Positions 21,352 through 33,185 of a stretch of DNA of 64,000 bases are shown piece after piece. Origin of the DNA: Ixodes scapularis (lineage: Eukaryota > Arthropoda > Arachnida > Ixodida > Ixodidae); the NCBI RefSeq assembly GCF_016920785.2, contig NW_024609839.1:7900196-7964195 (forward strand), in the 5' to 3' direction. Under the pieces are notes generated by a model. The model saw only the letters and a list, made by a program, of their open reading frames with translations. It did not search any database and was not told the DNA's origin. Each line of letters begins with the position of its first letter. The first letter of the stretch is position 1. The translations under genes and the position numbers were made by a program.

Positions 21352-24300
21352 ATGCACTACGCGCTAGTGGAATATCTGCTGGACGGCGTGAGAGCCATTG
21401 TGCCAGTTTGGTTAATCAAAAACTTTAGCCCTACAAGTATTAAGGACATCGACAAGACAATCAGGCCAACTTTCTGGCAATTTGAGGATGGCCTCATCGA
21501 GGACTACTACGATGCTCGAGTAAAGGAGCTAGCAGGTAAGTTATAATAAATTAAGTCTGTAAAACTTGGTAGTAATTAGTAAGTAACTAGTTTTGCTGTC
21601 GATTTACCTAATTCGACTTCTTTCAGTGACGAAACGAAACTCGTATCTGTAAGTGATACTAAATGCGTGAAAACGGGTGATTTCGCTCTTAAGTGTTACT
21701 TTGGATGGACATTTCGGATCGCTACCTGACGGGTTTTGGTCTACGGCCGTGGAAGGTGGTTTTGGATGCTTAGGCATAGATAGGCGGTCAGGCCCGCTTT
21801 GTGGATGAAGTCTTAAAGCGAGGCCGTCGTTCTCTGAAGTGCCATTCAATGACACGTCGTAGTTTAGTTTTCATTCGCTGAAACGTAGTTTCTGCGACGA
21901 AACTGCCCGACAATCGGAGGAACGAAGTAATCCCATACGATTTTGGAGATATAGCACGCGGTTGCGTTTTACGCCGGGAGATCGAGAACATGTCTTTCCG
22001 AGACCTTAGTTGCGATTTCCTTGCCATAAGTATGCTTCCCGTACGAAGGAGTGGCTTTTGGATTGTCATGCCGGACGTCGAATGGACGATTCTGCCGTCA
22101 TGTGTCTCTCGCTTAACTGCCCTGGGGGCTCCCCGGGAAACAATTCCTATCGCATTTGCTGAAAAAGCTTTTTTGTTTTTCTTGCTTGCTAGCTGTACTT
22201 GTTTGTTGTGTGTGTCTGTGTGTGTTTTGCTCTGTACTTTACTGTTTTATTGGGGTGCCGAAACGAAACTTAAAATATGCGCGAAACCTTTTGAAATAGT
22301 TTCAATATGCTCCATAGTATCTGTAAATAGTAATCACATGCTTGTATTTTGAGTGGATGGCTGGATTTTTCGGCTTGTAAGTCACATTTGGCGAGCGTTT
22401 CAAAATCGTCAGCTCAGGAAAAGAGGAAGGGGGAAGAACTATCGCATGTAACTTTACTGAAAAAGTGCCGGCGTTTACACCCCCTTCCCGCCCTCTTTTC
22501 AAACTGTTCAGGGCAATTAAAAAAAATGATGCGTCTGCTTTGGCGGTTTTGGCCGTGGCCGACCTATACGAGCCATTTTCATCATACGTCCTGGTGCTTT
22601 TTTCTTTCTTATCAGACCATATTTTCACGTTAGACTACCAAGTTTCGCGTTAGAAACAGTGCTGTGCTTTTAGTAAATATTTCTAGCATTCAAGGTTTTT
22701 GGGTACTTTGGCATGAATGTTTCAGATATTTTTTCCTATTGAAACTGATTCTGGAGACATATGATGCCATTACTTTTGGGGGGCGGGGGGGGGGGGGGGG
22801 GGGGGCTGGAATGTGCGACAATTTTTTCACTTTCGCTAAATACTGTAAGGAAAGCATCCTTGACGGTCATAACGAGCAAAATGTGAACATAATTTTGCCC
22901 CCTCAACTCATGTTCTGAACAAGGGGTCACGTGATCTGGCGCCACGCTTAAAAGGGGCCCTGCAAGGGCTTTTTTACTGGTTTTTAATTTGCACCGAACC
23001 TGAGCACACTGAACGTAGTAACTTACTGAAACCTTTTTTTCTTGAAATTCACTTTATTTTAAACGTTATAGGCAAATTAAAATCAGAAAAACAAGCAAAA
23101 AATAACCTTCCTCATGACGTCCGTGGTTGCTTAGGTGGCCGTGAACTGGAGGAGGGGTAGTGAGCTCAGCAAGTGCTCACAGCTGCCGCACTCCGTGTCA
23201 ACGGCACGAGGGGGCGCCACTAAAGCATAGTCTGGATAGGTTGTATGCAGCGGGCAGCCCGAGTGACTCTCATTGCATTTGCTGCGCGATTAAACACTAA
23301 TTCGGCATTAGACTTCATTGGCCACAAACGACAGCAAGCACGGGGTAAAGATCAGTTCAGAATGGGAGCCACTTTGCGCTGCCATACCGCGAAACGGCCA
23401 AACCGCAAGACAAAGCTCTCGCCGAAGGCCTTCGGAACGCTCGGAACCGGTCGGATCCTCCTGTTCATACGACCCCAGCGCCACCGCGTACATCTGAGAC
23501 CTTTACGTCTCGGCGCCTGATCCCACTACTCCTTTCTAGTGTGCGCCGTCTTTTCCACCGCTTGGTGGCGGGTATGTCGACGGGTCATTTCTTGTTTCCG
23601 TACTTTATAAACTGCATTCGTTTCTTTTCTGATCCAAAATGCTGAACAAAGACTACTCTTATAAATGATTGAAACGGTTCGCGCCACTTATATTTTGTAT
23701 TTCGACTAAGAAGAAGCTTTTAGCGGCTCTGACCAGTAGTAAGCCCAGGACCAAAGACGTCGCATTTTGCGCGCTTTCGGTACCGCGGGTCGCCCCCGTC
23801 GGTGGCAAAGGTTTCCGTGTCGTCCGGTTAAAATATGACTCCCTGATATTTAGTTACTCTCTCCGTGCCCACTGGCTTGCCCGAATCCCAAGAGACGTGG
23901 AAACCGCAAAAAAGGTACAGGCCTAAATATGATTGCAGGGCCCCTTTAAATGTCACCAACGGTCGTCAGGCACGCGCTAGGGTTGGCAATGTGGAGGGCA
24001 CGTGCTCTGCCCGAGTGCTGTTGGAGTTGGCAATTTCCATCATCGCAGTGATTGGACGTGAGACCTAACCCGAATCTGTACGCTGGTTTTCATTGTTTTC
24101 GAGCTCAAGCCGTGGGGTGATGCCTTGCTCGTGCCCAATCCACAAGCAGCGTTCGGATGACATGCATTGGTGATGACCTGCATGGCTATGCTACACCGCG
24201 TTCACAGGGCAGTAAAAGCTACAGGCATGTGGTTGTGGCTTTAAAGCAGGCTTCTAGAGCGAGCACTTGCTCTAGAAAGACACGCTTCAAAGCAGGGAGA

Positions 24301-26835
24301 ACGGGCTAGTTGGAGCTTATAGCCTTTGAGATCTGCGAAAGTGAGAAGTGCAGAAATATATCGCATTCTTGAGATTACATTACAACAACGAAACTTGTAG
24401 CTCAGTGCGTCACGTACGAGCATACTTACGTCACGCTTGAGCGAGTATTCTTGCTCAAATTACATAATATTATAACCTAAACTTGTTGCACCGCCCATTT
24501 TACAAGAATTAGAAACAGCTCAAATGTAGCCAAATAGCCAAAACTTAATTATGATGCCAACTACAATAAAGTGTAGCCCGATTTGGCTGTAATAACCCAA
24601 TCTGGCAACACTGCTGAGCGATTGCCAACAGGATAGTAAGGGGAGAGAGGGCACCCTGTCACCGTCTCTCGGGCTCTCTGCCAAGACTTTAATGAGATTT
24701 CAACAATTGGTGTTACAGGACACATGCAAAGAAAAAAAACATTTTTTTAAACAGCTTAGATCGGAAAAGGATGTCATAAACCAATATTACAACGAAGAAA
24801 AAATTGTTAGAGGTATATTTACGGCGCTATACGAATTTGTAGTTGGCGCCCGCCGGCGCCACGGAAAAGTGGCCCGTATCTATCACGCGACTGGCCCTTA
24901 TTTACCACGTGGTGCTTGCGCTCTTTCGGAAGCTTCGTATGGCGTCTAAAAGTAACTTATTCATCTTTGTCTGAAGTATAACAAAAACTAAGATTAATAG
25001 GTAACTTTTAGAGCCCAAAGGAAACTCCTGAAAAAGCGCAAGCAGACGTGATACACCTGTGCGCCGGTCAGACGACGGCGGCGGCGCCCTGAAGCAGACG
25101 AACTTGTGCGGCGGTGGCGGCAACGGCGTGGGGAAACACGTTGAAGTGGCGTTCGCACAACGCTCAGCGTGCGGCGGCAGCGTGACTTTGTGGCGGCGGC
25201 GACGCAGCGCGGCGGCGCGCTGGCCTGCCACGTGACCAGCGGCGGCTCCCGCGGGCGCCAACTACAAATTCGTGGAGCGCTATAAATATAGCTCTAAAAT
25301 TGTTTTTCTTCGTTGTAAAATCGTCTTATGACATCCTTTTTCTATCTAAGCTGTTTAAAAAGATGTTTTTTTTTTTCCTTCGCAAGTGTCCTTTAAGTCC
25401 GTAGTAATCGGAGAAACGCTCTGTACTTCCGTAATGTGGCGCTGCTCTGCGGTACCCATGATGCCGTGACGTCACGGGTCCCTTACAGCAGCCCAATGTG
25501 GCTAAAGTGTTTTCGAGGTACGGGCGATTTTATTAAATGCGATCACACAATCGTTTTAAGATTAGATTAGCTTTTTGGCGTTTAAAAGCAAATGATTGAT
25601 GTTTATGGGGTACTGTCGGAACATAGTTCGTACAAGAGCAAAGAAAATAGACGCTAATATTTCGTTTTCTTACCTCTTTAAAAAATAAGTCTGGTGAGGT
25701 TATTGATGCCAATAGATGCTGTGCGAAATTACCCAAGCGTCTAGGTGGATGGAGGGATTATAGGCGCATGCGCAGCACGTGCTGGTGTCAGCAGCAGTTT
25801 CTTCCAAAGAAAAGATCTAGATGAAATATAATGTTGCACGTGCTTTTGTCGTCTTCTTCTTTTTGTTATTTACTTCAAATCTTTCCTACGTGCCTGCATG
25901 CATGTAACTACACTCGCCATAGGCTTGAGGAAGCTTGGGAAATTCGCAACCTGTCTATTGGTAAACGTTGGACATATCTAATGTTATGTTTCTTGTTTTG
26001 TGTTTTTTTATTTAGAAAGCAAGGCTGCTCTTCTGGACCAGTTGATGAAGAAGACGCGGGCTATACCACGAATTATTGATCCACCAGAAGAGCCTACAGA
26101 GGTATGGTCCTCCCTCGTAATCATCGCTACTATATAGTACTGTAGTGCATCGTTTTTGGATGCCGCAAAGCTCACAAAACTTTGAAATTCACCGAAAGTT
26201 AAGAGGTAGTGCCAGTCCATGTTGTATCAGTCTTACCTTCTTTTATGTTATTTTAGTGCTTTTTCTAACGAGGCAGAGGGCTTACCCTTGTATTCATAGA
26301 TATTTGACTCAAATTTTATTGCTGCTGATTGTGGAGAACTGCATCGAACTAAGTTTTCTGCAAGGCAGTTCTTGCAAGTCCACATTAATTTTTGAAGCCC
26401 ATTGGCACCTAGCCCAAAGGGGCAGTAGTGAAGTTCTAATCCAGTGACATCCTTAAGCGTGATATGAGCGTTATAATAAAACAACAGCTGTGCTGTTGGT
26501 TCATCATAATGCTGGTTTATAAACCTGTGCTCGGCCAAGTTTCATGATGGTAGTAGCAATACTAGTTTCCATATCCCTATGCTTTTCAAGTGGATGAGGC
26601 ATCAACTTCCAAAGAAAAGCACACTATGTACGCAGCAGCTCACAGGGCCCAGATGAAAGACATGTTACATGAGAAGAAAAGAGAGGAGGAATGCAAGGAG
26701 ATAAGGCACCAGAGAGTCGTGGCAAAGATGCTAAAAAAGAATGACCTCCTTGAGGACGAGCTTCTTCGGGAGCGTCAGCTCTCCAGAAGCCTGACAAATG
26801 CACTGCTTAAAGGCGAGTTTTCAGTGCAATTTTAA
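21352..26835 (+). CDS. BEND5-like protein, 5' part (three exons seen)
   Basis: Exon 1 (21352-21535) starts at ATG and reads MHYALVEYLLDGVRAIVPVW then LIKNFSP, resembling the N-terminal Tudor-like opening of BEN domain protein 5 and its arthropod relatives. It ends GCAG^GTAAGT in phase 1. Exon 2 (26016-26101) follows TTTATTTAG and reads ESKAALLDQLMKKTRAIPRI, ending in phase 0 at GAG^GTATGG. Exon 3 (from about 26566, or 26591 if the better pyrimidine tract is used, which would break phase) encodes a charged coiled coil (MLHEKKREEECKEIRHQRVV...LLRERQLSRSLTNALLK). It ends either at a GC donor AAAG^GCGAGT (26812/26813) or at the stop at 26833-26835. The DNA-binding BEN domain is not seen, so the gene is incomplete here or a truncated relative. 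Such proteins act in the nucleus. The frame is clean across all exons, unlike the transposons around it. Confidence 0.55.
22781..22806 (+). repeat. G tract
   Basis: A run of about 26 bases, almost all G. Further homopolymer G/C tracts occur at about 26849-26861 (G), 28331-28351 (C), 29791-29809 (G) and 51759-51771 (G). They make minus and plus frames appear as poly-Gly/Pro. Confidence 0.9.
22952..23945. mobile_element. TTAA-target DNA element B
   Basis: TTAA at 22948-22951 and 23946-23949 flank a 994 bp segment whose ends are AAGGGGCCCTGCAA and, reversed, AGGGGCCCTGCAA. It lies in the long intron of the BEND5-like gene. No transposase is visible. Confidence 0.75.
24480..24612 (-). mobile_element. 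hAT-like end fragment related to the element at 54999
   Basis: Reversed, the segment begins CAGTGTTGCCAGATTGGGTT and continues with GCCAAATCGGGCTACA, matching the start of the element at 54999-56185 (CAGGGTTGCCAGGTTGGGCT). Only this end is recognised. Confidence 0.5.
24717..25392. mobile_element. TTAA-target DNA element C with ~145 bp inverted repeats
   Basis: The left end (AGGACACATGCAAAG from 24717) and right end (complement, ending 25392) are inverted repeats extending about 145 bp inward to GTAGTTGGCGCCCGC and its complement. TTAA follows on the right (25393-25396) and TTAC on the left (24713-24716), which fits a mutated TTAA duplication. The centre is GC-rich (CGG/GGC words). The segment is intronic in the BEND5-like gene. 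Confidence 0.7.
25400..26010. other. intron sequence, nothing recognised
   Basis: Tail of intron 1 of the BEND5-like gene. No repeat boundaries or motifs were identified. Confidence 0.4.
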
Positions 26836-27120
26836 AAGCGAAACAGGGAGGGGGGGGGGGGTACCTTAGTAAACCTTATTCCCTAACAATTATGCAAGCA
26901 TTGGAAAAAAAAATCTGCAATTATGAAGCAGCCTCACATTTTCAGAAACATTCCAGGTCATTTTGTTAGTTACTTGATGTTTCTTGTAAAAGTAACTGGC
27001 AAACTGACCTGTCATGTCTTTCAACATTAGAAGAAAGTAGGCAGTAATCTTTTCATGAGACAATTTTTCCTGGTGGTAATGATAAGCTTGGTAAAATATA
27101 TGTATCAGTTATTAACTACG

Positions 27121-27811
27121 ACATTCTACAACCCGATACTGAGGTTACAAAAAGGGGAAAGCACAAACATCCCAATAGACCTGTTGCAAAATGTACAGCG
27201 CCACGACGGCAGGGAATTTCGCGAAGCTTCGGTACAGAACATGCGCTTTCTCGTTGCGCCTCCGCGATTGCGCACGTCACAGCAGCTATTGCCAGCAGCC
27301 ATCCGCCATCCCGCCCATCCGCCGGAAAATCGTACCTCGTGGGCGGCGTACCGTATCTGTGGCAGCGTAAACGCATCGCGAAAGATTATTTGAATACGTT
27401 TTTGGTCGTAACTTACTTTCACATCTTGCAGTGTCACAGAATCCACTTATTTCGCACCACGACCGTGGCAGGGTTCGACTACGTTCGACAAAGCGTTGGC
27501 TCAGCAGACGACAAAGGCGGTGCGGCACAAAGGAGAGGGATGAAAAAAGGGCCAGACCCTCTCCCCACGCGCTCGTCCGAAGATCTGACTCTCTCGGCTA
27601 CTTGACTCTGGGGTGCTCGAACGTTGTTGCTATGGTAACCTGCGCCTCCTCGCGTACGCCACATAGTAGCAGGAGGAAAGACGATGAGAGCCGCGTACCG
27701 AGTACTCCCATTATTCGTTGCGCGCATGGGCTTTTGAGATTTTCGCAAAGGGTCTATTCAGACATTTGTGTTTGTCTCATCTTTTAACCTCTGTCTCGGG
27801 TTGTAGAATGT
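27121..27811. mobile_element. 691 bp DNA element with ~75 bp inverted repeats
   Basis: ACATTCTACAACCCGATACT at the left and the complement of ACATTCTACAACCCGAGACA at the right begin inverted repeats that continue through GAGGTTA..CACAAA..ATAGACC..TTGC. No target duplication is clear and no transposase is recognised. The interior holds GC-rich short frames without motifs. Confidence 0.65.
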
Positions 27812-29509
27812 TGTATAACAACCAGCTCGCCTGCCTGGTAGTATTGTCTTTAGTTATTAGCCCTACAAGACCTAGCATATCCAAAGGCCGAAGCGTGGCC
27901 TTGAAGGGCAGCTCCGTCACCAGCATGAACAAATTCAGCACAATATATTTTATAAATGTGACACAATTTAAGCTTTTAAAAAATATTCTAAAACTTTTTA
28001 TTCAAAAATTGGTGTTCAGATCGAAACCAAAATCATTTCGCAACTGAAAGTGCATGCTATTTTGGATAGCCTTGGCTGCGGCGCCACATATCGTGTACTT
28101 GGGTAGCTATCGTGCAGTCAGCACGCCTGCTGCTAAAAGTATGGCAGTGTTTGCGAAAATTGCTCTGGTCGAGAAAGTTGAAGATGTGATTCAGAGTTGT
28201 TACGAGTCTTCAAGGATGAAACTTTAGAAGACTCGCAGCTCGCCCATGCCAGCCGCCATTGGCACTGAGAAAAGGCAGGTAGAGTGCTGTTCAAATCAGC
28301 TTCCAAAACATAAAATGCTATGTAACTCGCAACCCCCCCCCCCCCCCCCCTTTTTTTGCCTGTAGAGCAGCCTCCGGTCATGGAGGCATGAGCGCATCAA
28401 TTTCAACATTTGTTTTCTCCCTAGAGGCTACATATTTTGGTAATTTATTTATACGCATTCTCTGGAGAGGCAACTTAAAAGTGTGCTAAAGCACCTTTGA
28501 CGTACCGGCACACATATCCTCAAAAATCCAAGCACACCAAAAAAAGAACACTCACGCAGCGCTGACTAGCAACTTTCAATATATTGTTACCCTTTTTCTT
28601 TTTTGCGATCCAATAAATGGATATTTTTTTTAATATGTGGGCTGGTATGCCAAATAGGCATTACCATCTCGCCCGATCTGCAGTATTAACATGCACTAAA
28701 GAAGCTTCTGGGATCACCTGTTCTCTGTTACAACTTCTATTGGCCCGAAGCAACCTAAAAATTAAAAAAAAGTATGCTCATGTTACGCTTATCTTTTTTT
28801 GTCAAAAATGTGATTTAAGATCACGACATATTCCTTTCTGAACGGTTCTTTCCGCTGAAGAACGGTGGCACCTAATCCAGTCGAGGCGACAGCTGAGCTG
28901 GGTGATGAGAGGTGCTCGTCGGACAATCGAAAGGAGGCTTGCAGCTAGCTCATGACCACTAGAGCCACCTCCCGCCAGTACGTTACCACGGAGTCGACCC
29001 TGCTGACTCGTGTTCCATAGCAACCGGCTGCTCCGACGATTGCCGTACGCTGTTGCTGGGACAGAATTCTAACAGTGTCTGCTACTGCTCTTCAACAATA
29101 ATCAAGCGGGAGGCCTTTACGAGCCAGGAGGATTACGGTTGACTTTATCCTCGATCTGTTTCCTCTGCGTAAACAAAATAATCTGTGCTTACATGAAAAA
29201 CACTCGTCCGAATTCTAAAGTTAAATTGGGATGTTCAAATGCATAGAGGAACGAAACGGTCACTAGGGGTGCTAGAAACCCGGTTACCATGGCGACCTCC
29301 CAGGACCAAATTGATATTCCCTCTGGTGCTTCAAACGTTATGCGTGCAGCACTTTTGGGCTAGTGTCGTTACTCTGGCAGCTAAAGCTGCCATATACAGT
29401 GGTTCTCACGAACCTTTTTCACCCCCTGCCATCACCTCGGCTGGGTTATGCACCTCCCTTTTTCACCAGAAATTTTTGCTCACGAAGGGCCGTGTCCTGA
29501 CCTTAAATG
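27812..29509. other. no gene recognised; dispersed repeat at 28530-28605
   Basis: No coding motifs. About 75 bp at 28530-28605 (with ACGCAGCGCTGAC and CAACTTTC) recurs at 31195-31265, so it is a dispersed repeat of unknown class. A C tract sits at 28331-28351. Confidence 0.4.
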
Positions 29510-29521
29510 AGATTTCTTTTT

Positions 29522-29769
29522 CTAATGCAATTAAATGCAAAGGGGCAAGCGAGCTGGACAAGAATGGTGAAAATAATCCCTGGAGAAGGGGACATCTAGC
29601 CCCTGGTTAGCTCAGTTGGTAGAGCGCTCCACATGTAATGGAGAGGTCCCGGGTTCGATACCCGGACCAGGCGGATTTTTTCGGTCGCTCACCAGTCACC
29701 TAGCTGTGTTTGGAGATTTGTGTCTGTCCTTTGTCCCTTTGTTCCCCTTCTCTAAGGATTATTTTCACC
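29522..29769 (+). mobile_element. 248 bp hairpin retroposon with a tRNA-like core (SINE-like)
   Basis: Flanked by perfect 12 bp direct repeats AGATTTCTTTTT (29510-29521 and 29770-29781). The left part shares TGCAAAGGGGCAAGCGAGCT and ATCCCTGGAGAAGGGGA with the 147 bp copy at 4356-4502. The right part carries the complementary arm (GTCCTTTGTCCC ... GTTCCCCTTCTCTAAGGATT). Between the arms, where the 147 bp copy has only the hairpin tip, sits a 73 nt tRNA-like sequence plus about 50 nt of unrelated sequence. Internal A and B boxes would allow RNA polymerase III transcription. Tick tRNA-derived SINEs are known (Ruka); identity with Ruka was not checked. Confidence 0.8.
29601..29673 (+). tRNA. tRNA-Thr-like sequence (anticodon TGT), part of a SINE-like element
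   Basis: A cloverleaf folds by eye. Acceptor CCCTGGT/ACCAGGC has one mismatch at the first pair. D stem is GCTC/GAGC, anticodon stem CTCCA/TGGAG, and T stem CCGGG/CCCGG with loop TTCGATA. The seven-base anticodon loop CATGTAA puts TGT at positions 34-36. Position 33 is A, where nearly all tRNAs have T, and the 5' acceptor base is unpaired. With its location inside a retroposed element, this argues for a tRNA-derived element and against a working tRNA gene. Confidence 0.7.
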
Positions 29770-30051
29770 AGATTTCTTTTTTTTTTTTTTGGGGGGGGGG
29801 GGGGGGGGGTATGGACCGGTGTGGAAAAGCAAAGCGAATTTGTCTTGGCCTCAAGAAGTAATGGAACAAAAAAGAGAGCATCACGTAGAAGAGAAAAAGA
29901 TCGAAGTCCTGAACACCGCTGAAAGCAAAAATTTCGATTTATTTGACCTTTACAAGTTCAACTATCTTCAGAGGGTCGCTGTGATAACAGCACGGATACT
30001 TAGACTCTGCTTTAACTGAAGGAATGTGTGAAAACGTACACACTTTTAAAC

Positions 30052-30760
30052 TCACAAGTTAGAAGCTGCAGAAAACTTTTGGAGAGTTAAAACACAAATT
30101 GGTGTGTTTGGAGGACAGTTTATGGAGCATTCCGATACACAGGTCTTTGCACCCTTTGAAGATGAACTCGGTATTATTACCGAGTTCCTCTTTGAAAGGG
30201 CCCCATGGTGGGGTGGGTTTTGGGAACGGTTGATTAGGATGGTCAAAACAGTGCTGCGGAAGACTTTGAAACAGAGCTGTCTAAAATACGACAAATTGCT
30301 GAGAGCAATCATCGAAGAAGAAGCCGTGGTTAATTCACTTTTCTTAACAAAAGTGAACTCCTCTCCCGGTGAAGAAGTTCTGCCACCTCCATATTTTGTT
30401 ATAGGCAGAAGTCGTACATCTTTATGTTCAAGATGCAATAAACCTAAACAACCTACGCGCCAAGAACTATCGAGAGGGTGGGAAATGCGCAAAGTCCTTC
30501 TACACAAATTATGGACAAGATAGAGGGAGGATTATCTCTTGGAGCTGCAGTCTTATCACAGCGTACGCTGATTTGATTTGAGCGTCATACAAGTGGGAAT
30601 TGTGCTTTTTAGAAACGACCTGCCTCCAAGATTATTCTAGGATCTAGGCTTCGTCGACGAGACATTTCCTGGTAAATATTTGAAAGTGCGTTCCTGCACT
30701 ATTCGACTTTGTAAGGAGATAAATGTAAGACTATACACCTAGCTCTTCTACCGGCTGGAA
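30052..30760 (+). pseudogene. BEL/Pao retrotransposon integrase, C-terminal fragment
   Basis: The frame 30104-30523 contains FLFERAPWWGGFWERLIRMV followed by KTVLRKTLKQ and EEEAVVNSLFLTKV, the hallmark C-terminal part of BEL/Pao integrases. A TAG at 30521-30523 interrupts it. Further reading gives REDYLLELQSYHS, then decayed pieces resembling the terminal domain (VGIVLFRNDLPPR). The catalytic DDE part and LTRs are not seen. The piece is dead and truncated on both sides. Confidence 0.8.
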
Positions 30761-30764
30761 ATAC

Positions 30765-31490
30765 CCTCATTGCCATCAGTGTAACTTTCGTGGGAGAAGG
30801 ATATTGGAGAATGCAAAGAAAGTCCAACAAAAGACGGAGGCCACGTTTGATTGAGACTAAAGAAATAGGAAGTTCCAAATAGGATGATGAGCGGTAGGCG
30901 AATTTTCAGTGAATTATTGCGTTATTTAACCGCCATTCTCGCTATCACTCTAGGTCGCAATTTTTGACGTCTAAAACACCAGATATCCATCGCCGTAATG
31001 CCGCAACCCGCAGACCACCGAAGACCGCTGCTGATGCCATCGTCAAGGCAACCACGTGATCTTCGTCCAGGTACCACGTGATGCCTGCGGAGCTCTGCAT
31101 TCCTGCGGCTAGAAACGAAGTGCTTGAGAACGCTCTAAGACCAAGGGGCGTACTGGGAAACAGCGTACCCGCGAAACAATGAATTAATTCAACGCACACA
31201 AAAGAAAGAGACACTACGCAGCGCTGACCAAAAACTTTCTCCTATTATTACACTTTTTCTTTTCTTCGTTTGGTATTATAGACTAGGGCCAGGGAGAATA
31301 ACTGGACTTTTTTTTGAGCGGGAAGCTAAACCGGAAACTAACTAAATTAAAAATAATGTTAGGGGTATGTCGTCTAATTCCTTTTGTGGTAAGGTTAAAG
31401 ACGGAGTACTAACACGCCTATCTTTATGTTTTACGATATTCTTTGCCGCGATAATTTCTCTTGTTAGCTGGTTGTGGTGCTTGACATGCA
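30765..31490. other. no gene recognised
   Basis: Contains the second copy of the 75 bp dispersed repeat at 31195-31265. No coding motifs. Confidence 0.35.
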
Positions 31491-31592
31491 TGGCGCAGTT
31501 GCTCAACAGCACGGGAGAGCGCCGTGTGCTTCCGTTGGCGCAGTTGCTCAACATCACCGGCGCTCTCGCCACCAGCAAGAGCGCCGGTGGCG
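31491..31592. repeat. short tandem duplication with hairpin
   Basis: TGGCGCAGTTGCTCAACA occurs at about 31491 and 31538. The second copy runs into CCGGCGCTCT - 11 nt - AGAGCGCCGG, a perfect 10 bp hairpin. Confidence 0.65.
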
Positions 31593-31889
31593 TTCCCACA
31601 GGGGTAGAGAGATTTCAGATCGGTTTTCGACCCGAATGCCGCCGCCAGACCCGTAATGCACCGAAAGACGGTATTCTACGTCTCCGGCGCCGACGGAAGA
31701 CGGAGAACGCCGGCGCCCCGCCCCATCCAGAGACGGCCAATCACAAAATAAGAAACTTTCGCTGAATGTGGCGGATCCTCAAAAGTTGGGTGACCATAGG
31801 CACGGCTGCGGGAGGGGGGATTGGCCGTGCTGTGCCTTAACGACGAAGCCAACAAAGTTCTTTTCGGGAGGAATCTAGTCGGCGAGCAC

Positions 31890-33185
31890 GCTGTCCCAAG
31901 TAGCACTAAACGTACCCACAATGTTGTCAACTAACGTTGCCGAACGTTTCTAACGACCGCGGATTCTACGGTCCAGCAACGTTACACCACAATGTTACAG
32001 CAACCAGTCTTGGGTAGTAACGCATTACTAGTAACGCGTTACTGTAACTTCGTTACTTTTTTGTAACTTGTAACTGTAACGAGTTACTTTTTAAAAATGT
32101 AACTTGTAACTGTAGTTCTATTACTTTTTTCTGAGGTAACGATGAAAGTAGCGACGTTACTTTTGTCGTTACTTTCCAGTGTTTTATGAATAATATATCA
32201 CTGGGCGAGTGCAATTTAGTCATTCCTTGCATTTTCCAAATCGTCTATTCCGACATTTCGAGTGTCAAGTTGGCCTTGCACAAAGTTGTAAATGCGTTCC
32301 TTTTCGCGAGTCACGACCCGAATATAGCCACGTGTAGATGTTATGAAAAAATATCTAGTTATCTTTCGTACGCGCTTGTACTTTGTGACTGAACACTTAC
32401 ATCTTAGTGTCTTGAAGCACTACCGATGTTGTGTTTTTTCTTTTTTCTGTACAAACGAATTTAAGCGGATGAATCGACCGTGAAACAACAATACACGGGA
32501 AGGACATTGCGGATGTCTCGTATTTTGATTAGCGCCACTACTCCGCACTGCGCATGTTTCGTATTTTGATTTGCGCCACTACTCTGGCATGGAAACTTTC
32601 GAACACTAACTTCGAGAAGCAACTGCTGCTAAGTTACAGTATGAAGTAGAAAGCGTGCTTTTTTTAATTTTATGGAATAAAACCCTGTGAGCGGCTTTTC
32701 TAATTTTTTTCTAACTTTTTTGTGTTATAAAAAAGTAACTGAAAAGTAACGTCGTTACTTTTTAGAAGTAACTGTAACTGTAACAAGTTACTCTTTTGTT
32801 GCAGTAACTGTAACGGTAACTTTGCTACTTTTTTCTAAATGTAACTGTAACTGTAACGAATTACTTTTTAAAAGTAACTTACCCATGACTGACAGCAACG
32901 TGACTGCAAACGTTACCTGGACATTACCCAAACAATGTTACTGCAACGTTGTCAGATAACGTTGCGAAAAGTTCTTAATTGACACTATAGCTCTACTTCC
33001 CAGTAACGTCGCATCAAAATGTCGCAGTAATGTAGCTCTATATGCTACCTGGACGTTAGATCAGTGATGTAACTCAGACTTCGTCAGCTAACGTTGCCAA
33101 TTGTTGCGAATGGCCGCGAATTCTACCATCCAGTAATGTCACACCAAAATGTTGCACTGACATTACAGCTTACTTAAAAGTGATG
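31890..33185. repeat. degenerate ~130 bp minisatellite, interrupted by a hAT
   Basis: Units share the order AACGTTGCC - (A/T)TTCTA(C) - CAGTAACGT - CA(C/A)AATGT(T)(G/A)CAG. Roughly three copies can be followed once the insertion at 32005-32891 is removed. Confidence 0.6.
32005..32891. mobile_element. hAT element, non-autonomous, 887 bp
   Basis: The 8 bp duplications ACAGCAAC (31997-32004 and 32892-32899) are perfect. The ends are CAGTCTTGGGTA and, reversed, CAGTCATGGGTA. 8 bp duplications and CAG-type termini define the hAT superfamily. Subterminal zones are packed with AGTAAC/GTAACTGTAAC words (32014-32175 and 32735-32880). No transposase is visible. Confidence 0.88.

Noticed and set aside
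22736..22945. Poly-Pro or poly-Gly proteins at homopolymer tracts
   Set aside because: They are produced by the G/C tracts only; the same happens at 28331 and 29791.
29601..29673. Functional tRNA-Thr gene
   Set aside because: Position 33 is A, the first acceptor pair is mismatched, and the sequence is enclosed in a retroposed element with direct repeats.
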